DNA of 23,200 nt. Origin: Eubacteriaceae bacterium UBA1433. GTDB taxonomy: Bacteria; Bacillota; Clostridia; Eubacteriales; UBA1433. Positions 1 to 8,509 of the stretch are shown here, one piece after another. A model generated the notes under the pieces. It ran no database searches. It was not told the origin of the DNA and was given only the letters and a program-made list of their open reading frames with translations. The stretch's first letter is position 1. Each line of letters starts with the position of its first letter. The stretch covers positions 406,860-430,059 of the forward strand of contig DCTT01000026.1 in assembly GCA_002329295.1 (NCBI GenBank), in the 5' to 3' direction. The position numbers and the translations under genes are program-made.

Positions 1-2862
1 CGCAAGGCCGGCTGGGATACCCACGGCCTGCCTGTGGAAATCGAAGTGGAAAAACAGCTGGGTCTGCACAGCAAAACCGAAATTGAAAAATACGGCATTG
101 CGTTGTTCAATGAAAAATGCCGGGACTCGGTGTTTACCTATGAATCACGCTGGCGGGAAATGACGAACCGCATGGGATTTTTCATCGACATGGACGATCC
201 TTATATCACGCTGCGAAATGATTATATTGAAACGGAATGGTGGATTCTCAAAAAGTTTTTTGATGAAGGATATATGTACGAAGGACATAAGATCATGCCC
301 TATTGCAGCCGTTGCGGAACAGGACTGGCCTCTCACGAGGTAGCCTTGGGCTATACGGAAATCTCCGCAGACACGGTTATTGTGCCCATGAAGGTAAAAG
401 GAAAAGAAGATGAATACTTGCTTGCCTGGACCACAACGCCCTGGACGCTGATTTCCAATGTAGCGCTCACCGTGCATCCCGATGCGGAATATGTGCGCGT
501 CAAAAGCAAGGGCATTGTTTTGTATTGTGCCAAAGCATTGATGGGCAAGCTTTTCGGCGAAACCGCCGAAGTGCTCAGCGAGTGCAAAGGCAAAGATTTG
601 GAATATCTGGAATATGAACAACTCATTCCTTTTGTGCAGATTCCCGAAGGCAAGAAAGCGTTTTATGTGACCTGCGCCGATTATGTAACCACTGATGACG
701 GCACGGGCATTGTGCATACGGCGCCGGCTTTCGGGGAAGAAGACTACATAACAGGACAGCGATACGACTTGCCGATTTTGCAGCCTGTAGACGAAAACGG
801 CGTCTTTACCGAAACGCCCTGGAAGGGCCAATTTGTTATGGAGGCGGACAAAGACATTATCGCCTGGTTGAGAAAAGAAGGAAAACTGTTCAAAACAATA
901 CGGGTTTTGCATAATTACCCTCATTGTTGGCGATGCAAGACGCCGCTGTTGTATTATGCGCGCTCCGGCTGGTATATTCAAATGTCGGCGCTGAAAGATG
1001 TGTTGGTTGCCAGCAACAACAGCGTAAACTGGTTCCCGGATTTTGTAGGTGAAAAACGATTCGGCAACTGGCTTGAAAATGTCAAAGACTGGGCCATTAG
1101 CCGAAACCGCTATTGGGGAACGCCGTTAAATATTTGGAAATGCGACTGCGGCGAAATCGCCTCCATCGGTTCGAGGCAAGAACTCAAAGAGCGAGCGGTT
1201 GAGGAAATCGGGTTGGATATTGAACTGCACCGTCCTTTTGTGGATGAAGTGCATATCAAATGCGAAAAATGCGGCGGTGCCATGACGCGTGTGACAGACG
1301 TCATCGACTGTTGGTTTGACAGCGGCAGCATGCCCTTTGCGCAATATCATTATCCCTTTGAAAACAAAGAAATCTTTGAAGATCAATTTCCTGCGGACTT
1401 TGTATGCGAGGGCATTGACCAGACACGGGGATGGTTCTACTCGCTCATTGCCATTTCTGCTTTTGTGATGAAGCAGTCTCCTTACAAAAACGTATTGGTC
1501 AACGATTTGATTTTGGATGCCCAGGGCAGAAAAATGAGCAAGAGTCGGGGCAATACGGTGGATCCCTTCGAGATGTTTGACACTTACGGCGCCGATGCAC
1601 TGCGCTGGTATATGTTGCACGTTTCGCCGGTATGGACGCCGACAAAGTTTGATGTGGAAGGCATTAAAGATGTGCAAAGCAAGTTTTTTGATACATTGCG
1701 CAATGTATACAATTTCTTTGCGCTGTATGCCAATACCGACGGCGTGGATCCGAAAGAATTTTATATTGAGCCGAAACGGCGAGAAGACATCGACCGTTGG
1801 ATTTTGTCAAAATACAACCGCTTGGTCAAAGACGCCAACGAGGCCATGGATGAATATGACATGACGCGCACGGTGCGTCGAATTCAGGAATTTGTCAACG
1901 AGGATTTGTCCAACTGGTATGTGCGCCGAAGCCGCAGAAGATTTTGGCGCAGTGAGTTGAATGATGATAAAAAAGCGGCTTATAACACCATGTACGAAGT
2001 GCTGGCGGGGGTCTGTTTGTTGGCAGCGCCCTTTGCGCCCTATTTGCCGGAAGAAATTTACCGCTCGCTTACAGGCAAAGTCAGCGTGCATTTGGGCGAT
2101 TATCCCTGTTGCAACGAGGAGTTGTTGGATGAAGCTCTGGAAGCAAAGATGGATATGGTGCGTTCTTTGGTGAGCATGGGTCGCAGCGCCAGAGAAGATG
2201 CGCAAATCAAAGTGCGTCAGCCGCTTTTGGCCATCCATGTGGGCGGACAATATCAAGAACAGATTGCGGATTTGGTTCCGTTGATTCAGGAAGAGCTCAA
2301 TGTGCATGACGTTGTTTTTGAAAAAGACCTGGACGAATTTATGGATTATACGTTGAAACCGGACTTTAAAAAAGCCGGACCGCTTTTGGGAGCCAAAGTC
2401 AAAGAATTGGCCGCCGTGCTCGGCAAGGGAGACGGCAATGCCTGGATGAAAAACTTACGGCAAGAGGGGATGCTCAAGGTAGAAATAGGCGGAGAGATGG
2501 TTGAAATCAGCGAAGATATGCTGGACATTCGCATTGTTGCCAAAGAAGGATTTAATGTACAGACCGCAGAGAACCTGTTTGTCATTTTGGATACGCATTT
2601 GACCGAAGAGCTGATCAATGAAGGATTGGTGCGAGAAGTGGTATCCAGAGTACAGCAGCTGCGAAAAAACAGCGGCTTTGAAGTAACGGATCGCATTGAT
2701 CTCTATGTATCGGGCGCCGAGGAAGTAAAGCGTGCGTTGCAGCAGGCAAAGGCCTATATTCAAAAGGAGACGCTGGCGGACGAAGTGTTCTTTACCGATG
2801 AGTCTTACGAGACCTTTAACATCAACGGATACGACAGCGGCCTTCAAGTAGTGCGCAAATAA
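1..2862 (+). CDS. ileS: Isoleucyl-tRNA synthetase, type 2 (5'-truncated by window edge)
   Basis: Charges tRNA-Ile with isoleucine in the cytoplasm. The frame is already open at base 1 and begins inside the class I signature region (W-D-T-H-G-L-P-V-E). About 85 N-terminal residues, including the HIGH motif, therefore lie outside the window; 953 residues are visible. Seen: paired cysteines at fragment residues 102/105 and 309/312, and again at 381/383 and 421/424 (zinc-binding pattern); the W-F-D-S-G editing/catalytic segment; the KMSKS loop at bases 1531-1545; then a class Ia anticodon-binding domain. The C-terminal part resembles the DUF5915-like tail of the eukaryote-like IleS2 group and lacks the C-terminal Cys4 zinc finger of E. 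coli-type enzymes. From family knowledge, such enzymes are common in Clostridia and often mupirocin-tolerant; tolerance here is inference. A strong terminator follows. Any T-box leader would be upstream of the window. Confidence 0.97.
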   Translation, partial: RKAGWDTHGLPVEIEVEKQLGLHSKTEIEKYGIALFNEKCRDSVFTYESRWREMTNRMGFFIDMDDPYITLRNDYIETEWWILKKFFDEGYMYEGHKIMPYCSRCGTGLASHEVALGYTEISADTVIVPMKVKGKEDEYLLAWTTTPWTLISNVALTVHPDAEYVRVKSKGIVLYCAKALMGKLFGETAEVLSECKGKDLEYLEYEQLIPFVQIPEGKKAFYVTCADYVTTDDGTGIVHTAPAFGEEDYITGQRYDLPILQPVDENGVFTETPWKGQFVMEADKDIIAWLRKEGKLFKTIRVLHNYPHCWRCKTPLLYYARSGWYIQMSALKDVLVASNNSVNWFPDFVGEKRFGNWLENVKDWAISRNRYWGTPLNIWKCDCGEIASIGSRQELKERAVEEIGLDIELHRPFVDEVHIKCEKCGGAMTRVTDVIDCWFDSGSMPFAQYHYPFENKEIFEDQFPADFVCEGIDQTRGWFYSLIAISAFVMKQSPYKNVLVNDLILDAQGRKMSKSRGNTVDPFEMFDTYGADALRWYMLHVSPVWTPTKFDVEGIKDVQSKFFDTLRNVYNFFALYANTDGVDPKEFYIEPKRREDIDRWILSKYNRLVKDANEAMDEYDMTRTVRRIQEFVNEDLSNWYVRRSRRRFWRSELNDDKKAAYNTMYEVLAGVCLLAAPFAPYLPEEIYRSLTGKVSVHLGDYPCCNEELLDEALEAKMDMVRSLVSMGRSAREDAQIKVRQPLLAIHVGGQYQEQIADLVPLIQEELNVHDVVFEKDLDEFMDYTLKPDFKKAGPLLGAKVKELAAVLGKGDGNAWMKNLRQEGMLKVEIGGEMVEISEDMLDIRIVAKEGFNVQTAENLFVILDTHLTEELINEGLVREVVSRVQQLRKNSGFEVTDRIDLYVSGAEEVKRALQQAKAYIQKETLADEVFFTDESYETFNINGYDSGLQVVRK

Positions 2863-2893
2863 AAAAGCTTTACGATTGTTTTTCTGAGAGAAG

Positions 2894-2927
2894 CAGAACG
2901 GCATGGCGCTCATGCCGTTCTGTTTTT
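2894..2927 (+). terminator. Rho-independent terminator of ileS
   Basis: A perfect 12-bp stem (CAGAACGGCATG with CATGCCGTTCTG) closes a 5-base loop and is followed at once by TTTTT. It lies 31 bases after the ileS stop and separates ileS from the restriction-modification cassette. Confidence 0.92.
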
Positions 2928-2958
2928 GTATCCTCTGTTTTTCAAAAGAGAGAAAGTG

Positions 2959-2988
2959 CTGCAAAACAGTGCATTTTTATGATAAAAT
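2959..2988 (+). promoter_or_regulatory. Probable promoter of the R-M operon (extended -10)
   Basis: TG-A-TAAAAT at 2980-2988 fits an extended -10 element. The best -35 candidate, CTGCAA at 2959-2964, is poor and 18 bases away. It would start transcription near 2995 and give a leader of about 90 bases before the methylase gene. The leader holds a small hairpin (CTTCG/CGAAG, 3030-3044) and a 10-bp palindrome (CAAGCGCTTG, 3047-3056). Recognised by pattern only. Confidence 0.4.
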
Positions 2989-3072
2989 AATATTGTTACA
3001 CAGAATCTGTCTCTGCTCAAAGGCTTATGCTTCGGCCGGCGAAGTGCAAGCGCTTGGGCAGCACGTAAATAA

Positions 3073-3087
3073 AAGGAGCGTAGCTTG
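3073..3087 (+). promoter_or_regulatory. Ribosome binding site that fixes a TTG start
   Basis: AAGGAG at 3073-3078 sits six bases before the TTG at 3085. No ATG or GTG in this frame lies closer. The predicted N-terminus (M-D-R-L-I-N-F-H) runs straight into the conserved part of the protein, so the TTG start is preferred. Confidence 0.75.
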
Positions 3088-5043
3088 GATCGTCTTATCA
3101 ATTTTCATTCGTATCCGGTAAAGGATGTATTAAAAATTCTTTTAGCGGACAAAACCACAAAACAAAATATTATCTGGGCTACCGATACGTATTCTTTTTT
3201 GGGACAGGGCTACTCCGACAAAGACAAAATTACGCCCGCCCAGCTGACAGGGGCAAATGCCGATACAATCCAGCCGCGTGTTTTTAAAGACTTGGAAGAA
3301 CAGGCGCTGCGCACGAAAAAAAAGGCGGAAGTGTTTACTCCCTCTTGGATTTGCAATAAAATGATTAATTTTTGCGATGAAGAGTGGTTCGGACAAAAGG
3401 ATGTCTTCAACGTTGAAGCAGAGACGACGTGGATGCCCACAACGGGAAAAATCGTTTTCCCTGAAAAAAAGAAATGGATCGATTATATCGACACAAAATA
3501 TCTTGAAATCACCTGCGGCGAAGCACCCTTTATCACATCGCGCTATGATGCGGCAACAGGAGAAGAGCTGGACGAGCCTGTTCGAATGGGCGTTTTGGAC
3601 AGAAAGCTGCGTGTGGTGAATGAAAACGCACAAAGTGACGAAGAATGGGAAAAATGGGTGGTGCGCGCCTACCAAAGCGTTTACGGATATGAGTATCAGG
3701 GCGACAATCTGTTGTTTGCCAGGATCAATTTGCTGTTAACTTTTGATGATTGCTATCGGGCAAAGTTTCAGAAAAAACCTGCGGAAAAGCTGCTGCGCAC
3801 CATTGCCAACACCATCAGCTGGAACTTTTGGCAGATGGACGGGCTCAAAGGCACCGTGCCCTTCGGCAAGCTCTATGAGGCCTATTATCAAATGTCGATG
3901 TTTGACCCTCCGATAGAAGAGGCAGAGCCTCAACCCGTGACCGAATGCAAGATTTATGACTGGAGAAGAGACAATTCGTTTTTTTATAATCAGCTGAAAG
4001 GAAACGATAAAATGAAAAAGTTTGATTTTGTAATCGGAAATCCGCCGTATCAGGTAGAAGTTGAAAATAATGAAAGAATGAGTCCTGTTTATCATCTTTT
4101 TATGGAAGAAGCATATAAAATTGCAGATGTAGTTGAAATGATAACCCCTGCCCGTTTTCTTTATAATGCCGGTCAAACGCCAAAAAAATGGAATAAAAAA
4201 AGGCTTAATGACCCTCATTTCAAGGTTTTATTTTATGAAGTAGATTCTTCCAAAGTTTTTTCAAACACGGATATAAAGGGCGGTGTTGCAATTACGTTTC
4301 GTGATAGGAGAAAAGACTATGGCAAAATTGATACTTTTACTGCGTTTGAAGAATTAAACGACATTTTAAAAAAAGTTACAACTATTTCAGGTAATAAAAA
4401 ACCATTGTCAGAAATAGTTGTAGGCGCTGTTCCGTATAGATTTTCTGACAAATTAAGAGAAGAAAGCCCCGAACTTACAGATGAAATTGGGGCTTCATAT
4501 GATTTGCGAACTAACGTGTTAGTCAAATTCAATGATATTTTGTTTTTCAACGAAAAGCCTAAAGATAAATATGAATATGTACAAATTATTGGGCTTGAAA
4601 AAGCAAAACGAGTCATCAAATGGATAAAACGAATTTATATAAAAGAAGCTGAAAATTTTGAAAAGTACAAAGTTCTTTTGCCGGAGTCTAACGGTTCAGG
4701 AGCGCTGGGAGAAGTATTGTCTACGCCCTTAATAGGACAGCCCTTAATAGGGCATACTCAAACATTTATTTCGATAGGTAACTATGAAACATTAAAAGAA
4801 GCTGAAAATTTACTCAAGTATATAAAAACAAAATTCTGTAGAGTTTTATTAGGTTCATTAAAAATAACTCAGCATAACAGCAAAGCTACATGGAGAAACG
4901 TTCCTCTTCAGGATTTTACCGAAAACTCCGATATTGACTGGAGCGTAAGCGTAGCCGAGGTTGATAAGCAGCTTTATCAAAAATACGGGCTGGACGCAAA
5001 GGAAATTGACTTTATCGAAACCAAGGTAAAGGAGATGGACTGA
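3085..5043 (+). CDS. Eco57I-like N6-adenine DNA methyltransferase of a restriction-modification system
   Basis: Predicted to methylate adenine within the site cut by its partner, protecting host DNA. The protein has 652 residues. Seen: a K-A-E-V-F-T-P segment at 80-86, typical of N6-adenine methylases of the HsdM/Eco57I group; a modified AdoMet motif I (E-I-T-C-G-E-A-P-F, 141-149, in place of D-P-x-x-G-S-G); catalytic motif IV N-P-P-Y at 319-322; then a long C-terminal half likely to hold the target-recognition domain, ending in a conserved-looking L-Q-D-F-T and D-I-D-W-S region (608-619). There is no separate specificity subunit gene. The start is TTG with a good ribosome binding site. The stop overlaps the next start (TGATG), so the two genes are probably translationally coupled. 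Bases 3960-4915 are far richer in A+T than either end, suggesting a mosaic gene. The methylase call is firm; target and system subtype cannot be read from sequence. Confidence 0.87.
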   Translation: MDRLINFHSYPVKDVLKILLADKTTKQNIIWATDTYSFLGQGYSDKDKITPAQLTGANADTIQPRVFKDLEEQALRTKKKAEVFTPSWICNKMINFCDEEWFGQKDVFNVEAETTWMPTTGKIVFPEKKKWIDYIDTKYLEITCGEAPFITSRYDAATGEELDEPVRMGVLDRKLRVVNENAQSDEEWEKWVVRAYQSVYGYEYQGDNLLFARINLLLTFDDCYRAKFQKKPAEKLLRTIANTISWNFWQMDGLKGTVPFGKLYEAYYQMSMFDPPIEEAEPQPVTECKIYDWRRDNSFFYNQLKGNDKMKKFDFVIGNPPYQVEVENNERMSPVYHLFMEEAYKIADVVEMITPARFLYNAGQTPKKWNKKRLNDPHFKVLFYEVDSSKVFSNTDIKGGVAITFRDRRKDYGKIDTFTAFEELNDILKKVTTISGNKKPLSEIVVGAVPYRFSDKLREESPELTDEIGASYDLRTNVLVKFNDILFFNEKPKDKYEYVQIIGLEKAKRVIKWIKRIYIKEAENFEKYKVLLPESNGSGALGEVLSTPLIGQPLIGHTQTFISIGNYETLKEAENLLKYIKTKFCRVLLGSLKITQHNSKATWRNVPLQDFTENSDIDWSVSVAEVDKQLYQKYGLDAKEIDFIETKVKEMD

Positions 5044-8000
5044 TGGCAAAGATAACCCTGAACACGACGAGACGGATTGTTCCGATGATTTATGCCTATA
5101 CCACGCCGGAAATTGCCAAGCATAACGGCTGGACGAAGATCGGCTATACCGAGCAGGATGTAAACAAGCGCATCAGCCAACAGACCCGCACTGCCGATGT
5201 GAAATTTCAGGAAGAGTGGCGGGGCAATGCCGTTTTTGAAGACGGCAGCGGAGAGGTTTTTCACGACACCGACTTTCACGCTTATCTGCGAAAATTAGGG
5301 GTGGAAAACAACAGAGTCAACGAATGGTTTAAAATAACGGGGCCTGATTCGCACGAGAGGTTTTATGAATTTAAGCTAAACAGAGGCATTTTAAAGGCCA
5401 TCGACACCACTCGCCCTTATCGGCTCAGGGACGAACAGCAGCGGGCAGTTGAAAAAACGCTTGATTATGCTGCCGCCCGCGAAGAGGGCGAATTTTTGTG
5501 GAACGCCAAGCCCCGCTTTGGAAAAACTTTGTCGGTGTACGATTTTGTTAAAAAATATAATGCGAAAAACATTCTCATTGTTACCAACCGCCCTGCCATT
5601 GCCAATTCCTGGTATGACGACTATGTAAAATTTATGGGCAGCGAATCGGGTTATTTGTTTGTAAGTGATACCGATTCCCTGAAAGGCAAGCCCTATGTGC
5701 TTGCCCGAAAAGAATATGTTAAACAGAACCTGGAGGGCATCAAAGGATGTATTGAATTTTTAAGTCTGCAGGATTTAAAAGGCTCTCTTTATTTCGGCGG
5801 CCAGTATGATAAACTGAAAGAAGTGAGAGATTTAAACTGGGACGTACTCGTGATTGATGAAGCGCACGAAGGTGTTGATACATACAAAACCGACGTTGCT
5901 TTTCATCAGATTAAAAGAAAATTTACTCTGCATTTATCGGGTACCCCCTTTAAGGCGATTGCCAGCGATAAGTTTGACGAAGAGGCGATTTTCAACTGGA
6001 CCTATGCCGATGAACAAAACGCCAAGCGTCAATGGAAGGCGGAGGAAGAAAACCCCTATGCGAATTTGCCGAAACTGAATTTGTTTACTTATCAGATGTC
6101 CGAAATCATTGCGGACGAGATCAAAAAAGGCGTGGAAATAGACGGCGAGACCGAAGAATACGCATTTGATTTAAACGAGTTTTTTGAAACGAAAAACGGA
6201 AAGTTTACGCACGAGGAGGCGGTGGATCGATTTTTGGATGCGCTCACCACGCAGGAAAAGTTTCCGTTTTCAACCGATGCATTAAGAGACGAAATCAAGC
6301 ATTCGATGTGGCTGTTAAATCGTGTGGAAAGCGCAAAGGCGTTGCATAAAAAACTGAAGGCACACCCTGTTTTTCGGGAGTATGAAATAGTGCTTGCCGC
6401 AGGAGACGGGCGGACTGACGAAGACGAAGAAATCCGAAAATCCTTTGATAAAGTAACAAAAGCCATCGCCGAAAACGACAAGACCATCACGCTTTCGGTG
6501 GGGCAGCTTACAACCGGCGTAACGATACCCGAATGGAGCGCGGTTTTGATGTTAAGCAACATAAAAAGTCCGGCGCTTTATATGCAGGCGGCTTTCCGTG
6601 CGCAAAACCCGTGCCTTTTTCAAAACAAGGGCGAGTTTCATCGCAAGCAAAACGCCTATGTTTTTGACTTTGACCCGGCGCGCACGCTGATTACATATGA
6701 AAAATTTGCCAACGACCTGTCAAGCGAGACATCGGACGGAAGGGGAGGCGTTGATAAACGAAAACAAAACATCAGACAGCTTCTTAATTTCTTTCCCGTA
6801 ATCGGCGAGGACGATGAAGGCGAAATGGTGGAGCTAAACGCCGAAAAAGTACTCTCCATTCCGCGCAAAATCAAAGCCGTTGAGGTTGTAAGACGCGGAT
6901 TTATGAGCGATTTTCTGTTTCAGAACATTTCGAATGTCTTTTATGCGCCAAAAGAAGTGCTCGATATTATCCGCAATTTTGTCGAAACCAAAGAATCGAA
7001 AAAAATTGATATCAACAGCCGCACTGCCGAAGAGCTTCATCTTGATGAACACGGCGAAGTAAATTTAAGCGAACCTTTTATTATCGGCAAATCTGCGGAA
7101 ATATTCGGCGACAAGATATTTGATGAGATACCTGCGCAGGTGGGAGAAAGCATTGCCGCTCATGACTTTGACAATGATACGGAAAAAGACGACCCGCTGA
7201 AAGAACTGAAAAAAATATTTCATACGAAAGCAGTGGATCCGATTATTGACATCGCAAAAGAAAAATACGGCTCGGAAATCAGCACAAAAGACAAAGAACG
7301 TATGGCGAAAAAGCTTAAGTCCGATGCGGATGTTTTCGTAGGCAAAGCGTACGGCAACTATGTTATAGAAAAAAACATCCTCGAAAAAAACCGCATGGAA
7401 GAAATAAAAAATGCCGCAACAAAAGAAGAAGTATCGATCATAAACCTTCAATACGAAAAAGAGCAGCATAAAATTGTTGAGAATCTCAAAGCCGACCTTA
7501 GTGAAACAGGCAGTGATTTTGCGGAACATGCCGGAAAAGAAATCATAAAAACGGTTGAAACAAGCAAAAGAAAACAGGAAAAGAAAACCATTGAGGATTC
7601 GATTCGCAACCATCTGCGAGGTTTTGCAAGGACGATACCTTCTTTTATCATGGCATACGGAACCGAGGAGACCACCCTTGCCAATTTCGATAAAATCGTA
7701 CCCGATGCAGTGTTTCAAGAAGTTACAAGTATAAGCTTAGAACAGTTTTGTTTCTTGCGTGACGGCGGTGAGTATCCCGATGAAGAGACCGGCGAAACAA
7801 AACATTTTGACGGGAAACTCTTTGACCCCGTTGTTTTTGACGACTCCGTAAAAGAGTTTTTGCGGCTGAAAAAAGACCTTGCCGATTATTTTGAAGAAGG
7901 GAAAGAAGAAGATATTTTCGACTATATTCCTCCGCAAAAAACCAACCAGATTTACACGCCGAAAAGAATCGTTAAAAAAATGGTGGATATGCTCGAAGAA

Positions 8001-8339
8001 GAAAATCCGGGTTGCTTTGATATGCCTGAGAAAACCTTTATCGATTTATATATGAAATCGGGCTTATATATAGCCGAAATCGTAAAACGGCTCTATCAGA
8101 GCGAAAACATGAAAAAACTTTATCCCAATAAAGAAAAACGCTTAAATCATATTTTTGAAAAACAGGTTTATGGTTTGGCTCCAACAGAGATTATTTATCG
8201 CATTGCCTTGAGCTTTATTCTCGGCTTCAGTGACGAAATAAAAATTGAAAAACACAATCTTATACAGCTCGATGCCCTGCCGTATGCAAAGGAAGGTACG
8301 CTGGAACAAAAATTAGAAGAAGTCTATCCGGAAAGGTAG
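5043..8339 (+). CDS. GIY-YIG nuclease - SF2 helicase - partial methylase fusion (restriction subunit)
   Basis: Predicted ATP-dependent restriction subunit partnered with the upstream methylase. The protein has 1098 residues. Domains in order: an N-terminal GIY-YIG/T5orf172-type nuclease (I-Y-A-Y-T 16-20, K-I-G-Y-T 32-36, R43, with E71 and H79 as further candidate site residues); a superfamily 2 motor with Walker A A-K-P-R-F-G-K-T (155-162), DEAH box (272-275), S-G-T-P (299-302), motif V around 486-504 and a divergent motif VI Q-A-A-F-R-A-Q-N (515-522); a charged, helical middle region (about 700-850); and a C-terminal adenine-methylase-like module with Y-T-P-K-R-I-V (971-977) and a motif I relative D-L-Y-M-K-S-G (1001-1007). 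That module stops before any N-P-P-Y motif. The start overlaps the upstream stop, with AAAGGAG eight bases ahead. The nuclease-helicase assignment is firm from motifs; its role in restriction is inferred from the operon. Confidence 0.87.
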   Translation: MAKITLNTTRRIVPMIYAYTTPEIAKHNGWTKIGYTEQDVNKRISQQTRTADVKFQEEWRGNAVFEDGSGEVFHDTDFHAYLRKLGVENNRVNEWFKITGPDSHERFYEFKLNRGILKAIDTTRPYRLRDEQQRAVEKTLDYAAAREEGEFLWNAKPRFGKTLSVYDFVKKYNAKNILIVTNRPAIANSWYDDYVKFMGSESGYLFVSDTDSLKGKPYVLARKEYVKQNLEGIKGCIEFLSLQDLKGSLYFGGQYDKLKEVRDLNWDVLVIDEAHEGVDTYKTDVAFHQIKRKFTLHLSGTPFKAIASDKFDEEAIFNWTYADEQNAKRQWKAEEENPYANLPKLNLFTYQMSEIIADEIKKGVEIDGETEEYAFDLNEFFETKNGKFTHEEAVDRFLDALTTQEKFPFSTDALRDEIKHSMWLLNRVESAKALHKKLKAHPVFREYEIVLAAGDGRTDEDEEIRKSFDKVTKAIAENDKTITLSVGQLTTGVTIPEWSAVLMLSNIKSPALYMQAAFRAQNPCLFQNKGEFHRKQNAYVFDFDPARTLITYEKFANDLSSETSDGRGGVDKRKQNIRQLLNFFPVIGEDDEGEMVELNAEKVLSIPRKIKAVEVVRRGFMSDFLFQNISNVFYAPKEVLDIIRNFVETKESKKIDINSRTAEELHLDEHGEVNLSEPFIIGKSAEIFGDKIFDEIPAQVGESIAAHDFDNDTEKDDPLKELKKIFHTKAVDPIIDIAKEKYGSEISTKDKERMAKKLKSDADVFVGKAYGNYVIEKNILEKNRMEEIKNAATKEEVSIINLQYEKEQHKIVENLKADLSETGSDFAEHAGKEIIKTVETSKRKQEKKTIEDSIRNHLRGFARTIPSFIMAYGTEETTLANFDKIVPDAVFQEVTSISLEQFCFLRDGGEYPDEETGETKHFDGKLFDPVVFDDSVKEFLRLKKDLADYFEEGKEEDIFDYIPPQKTNQIYTPKRIVKKMVDMLEEENPGCFDMPEKTFIDLYMKSGLYIAEIVKRLYQSENMKKLYPNKEKRLNHIFEKQVYGLAPTEIIYRIALSFILGFSDEIKIEKHNLIQLDALPYAKEGTLEQKLEEVYPER

Positions 8340-8401
8340 TATATCCATCTGATTTCTTTATTTCCGTCGGGTCTTTTTGCTGTAAGGTATAGAAAAACAA
8401 G

Positions 8402-8430
8402 AAAAGGCATTGCGTAAAGGCAATGCTTTT
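8402..8430 (+). terminator. Terminator of the R-M operon
   Basis: GCATTGC (8407-8413) pairs with GCAATGC (8420-8426) around a 6-base loop. It is flanked by AAAAG upstream and TTTT downstream, 67 bases after the restriction-gene stop. With the ileS terminator and its own promoter, it makes the cassette a closed transcription unit. Confidence 0.8.
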
Positions 8431-8480
8431 GTATTATGCAAGATAAACCAACATCAATATCACAGCGGCAGCGAACGGGA

Positions 8481-8509
8481 TTGTTTCCAAAAGGCAAAGG
8501 CTTTATAAT
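8481..8509 (+). promoter_or_regulatory. Promoter of the dinB-like gene
   Basis: A perfect TATAAT (8504-8509) stands 17 bases after TTGTTT (8481-8486). Transcription would begin near 8516, so the start codon must lie downstream. This favours ATG 8526 over the in-frame ATGs at 8436 (next to the preceding terminator) and 8508 (inside the -10 box). A GAAC...GTTT arrangement overlaps the -35 but has the wrong spacing for a LexA box. Confidence 0.5.

Noticed and set aside
145..981. Long open frame antisense to ileS
   Set aside because: It lies fully inside a conserved gene, its product resembles no family, and it has no ribosome binding site; it is a shadow of ileS codon use.
8340..8400. Missing second half of the C-terminal methylase module after the restriction-gene stop
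   Set aside because: The frame after the stop codon is open for about 25 codons but reads as unrelated sequence without NPPY, and a terminator follows. No sign of a recent nonsense mutation in a longer gene.
8472..8486. Possible LexA/SOS box (CGAAC...GTTTC) at the dinB promoter
   Set aside because: The half sites are six bases apart instead of the four expected for the Gram-positive GAAC-N4-GTTC box, and one arm is imperfect.
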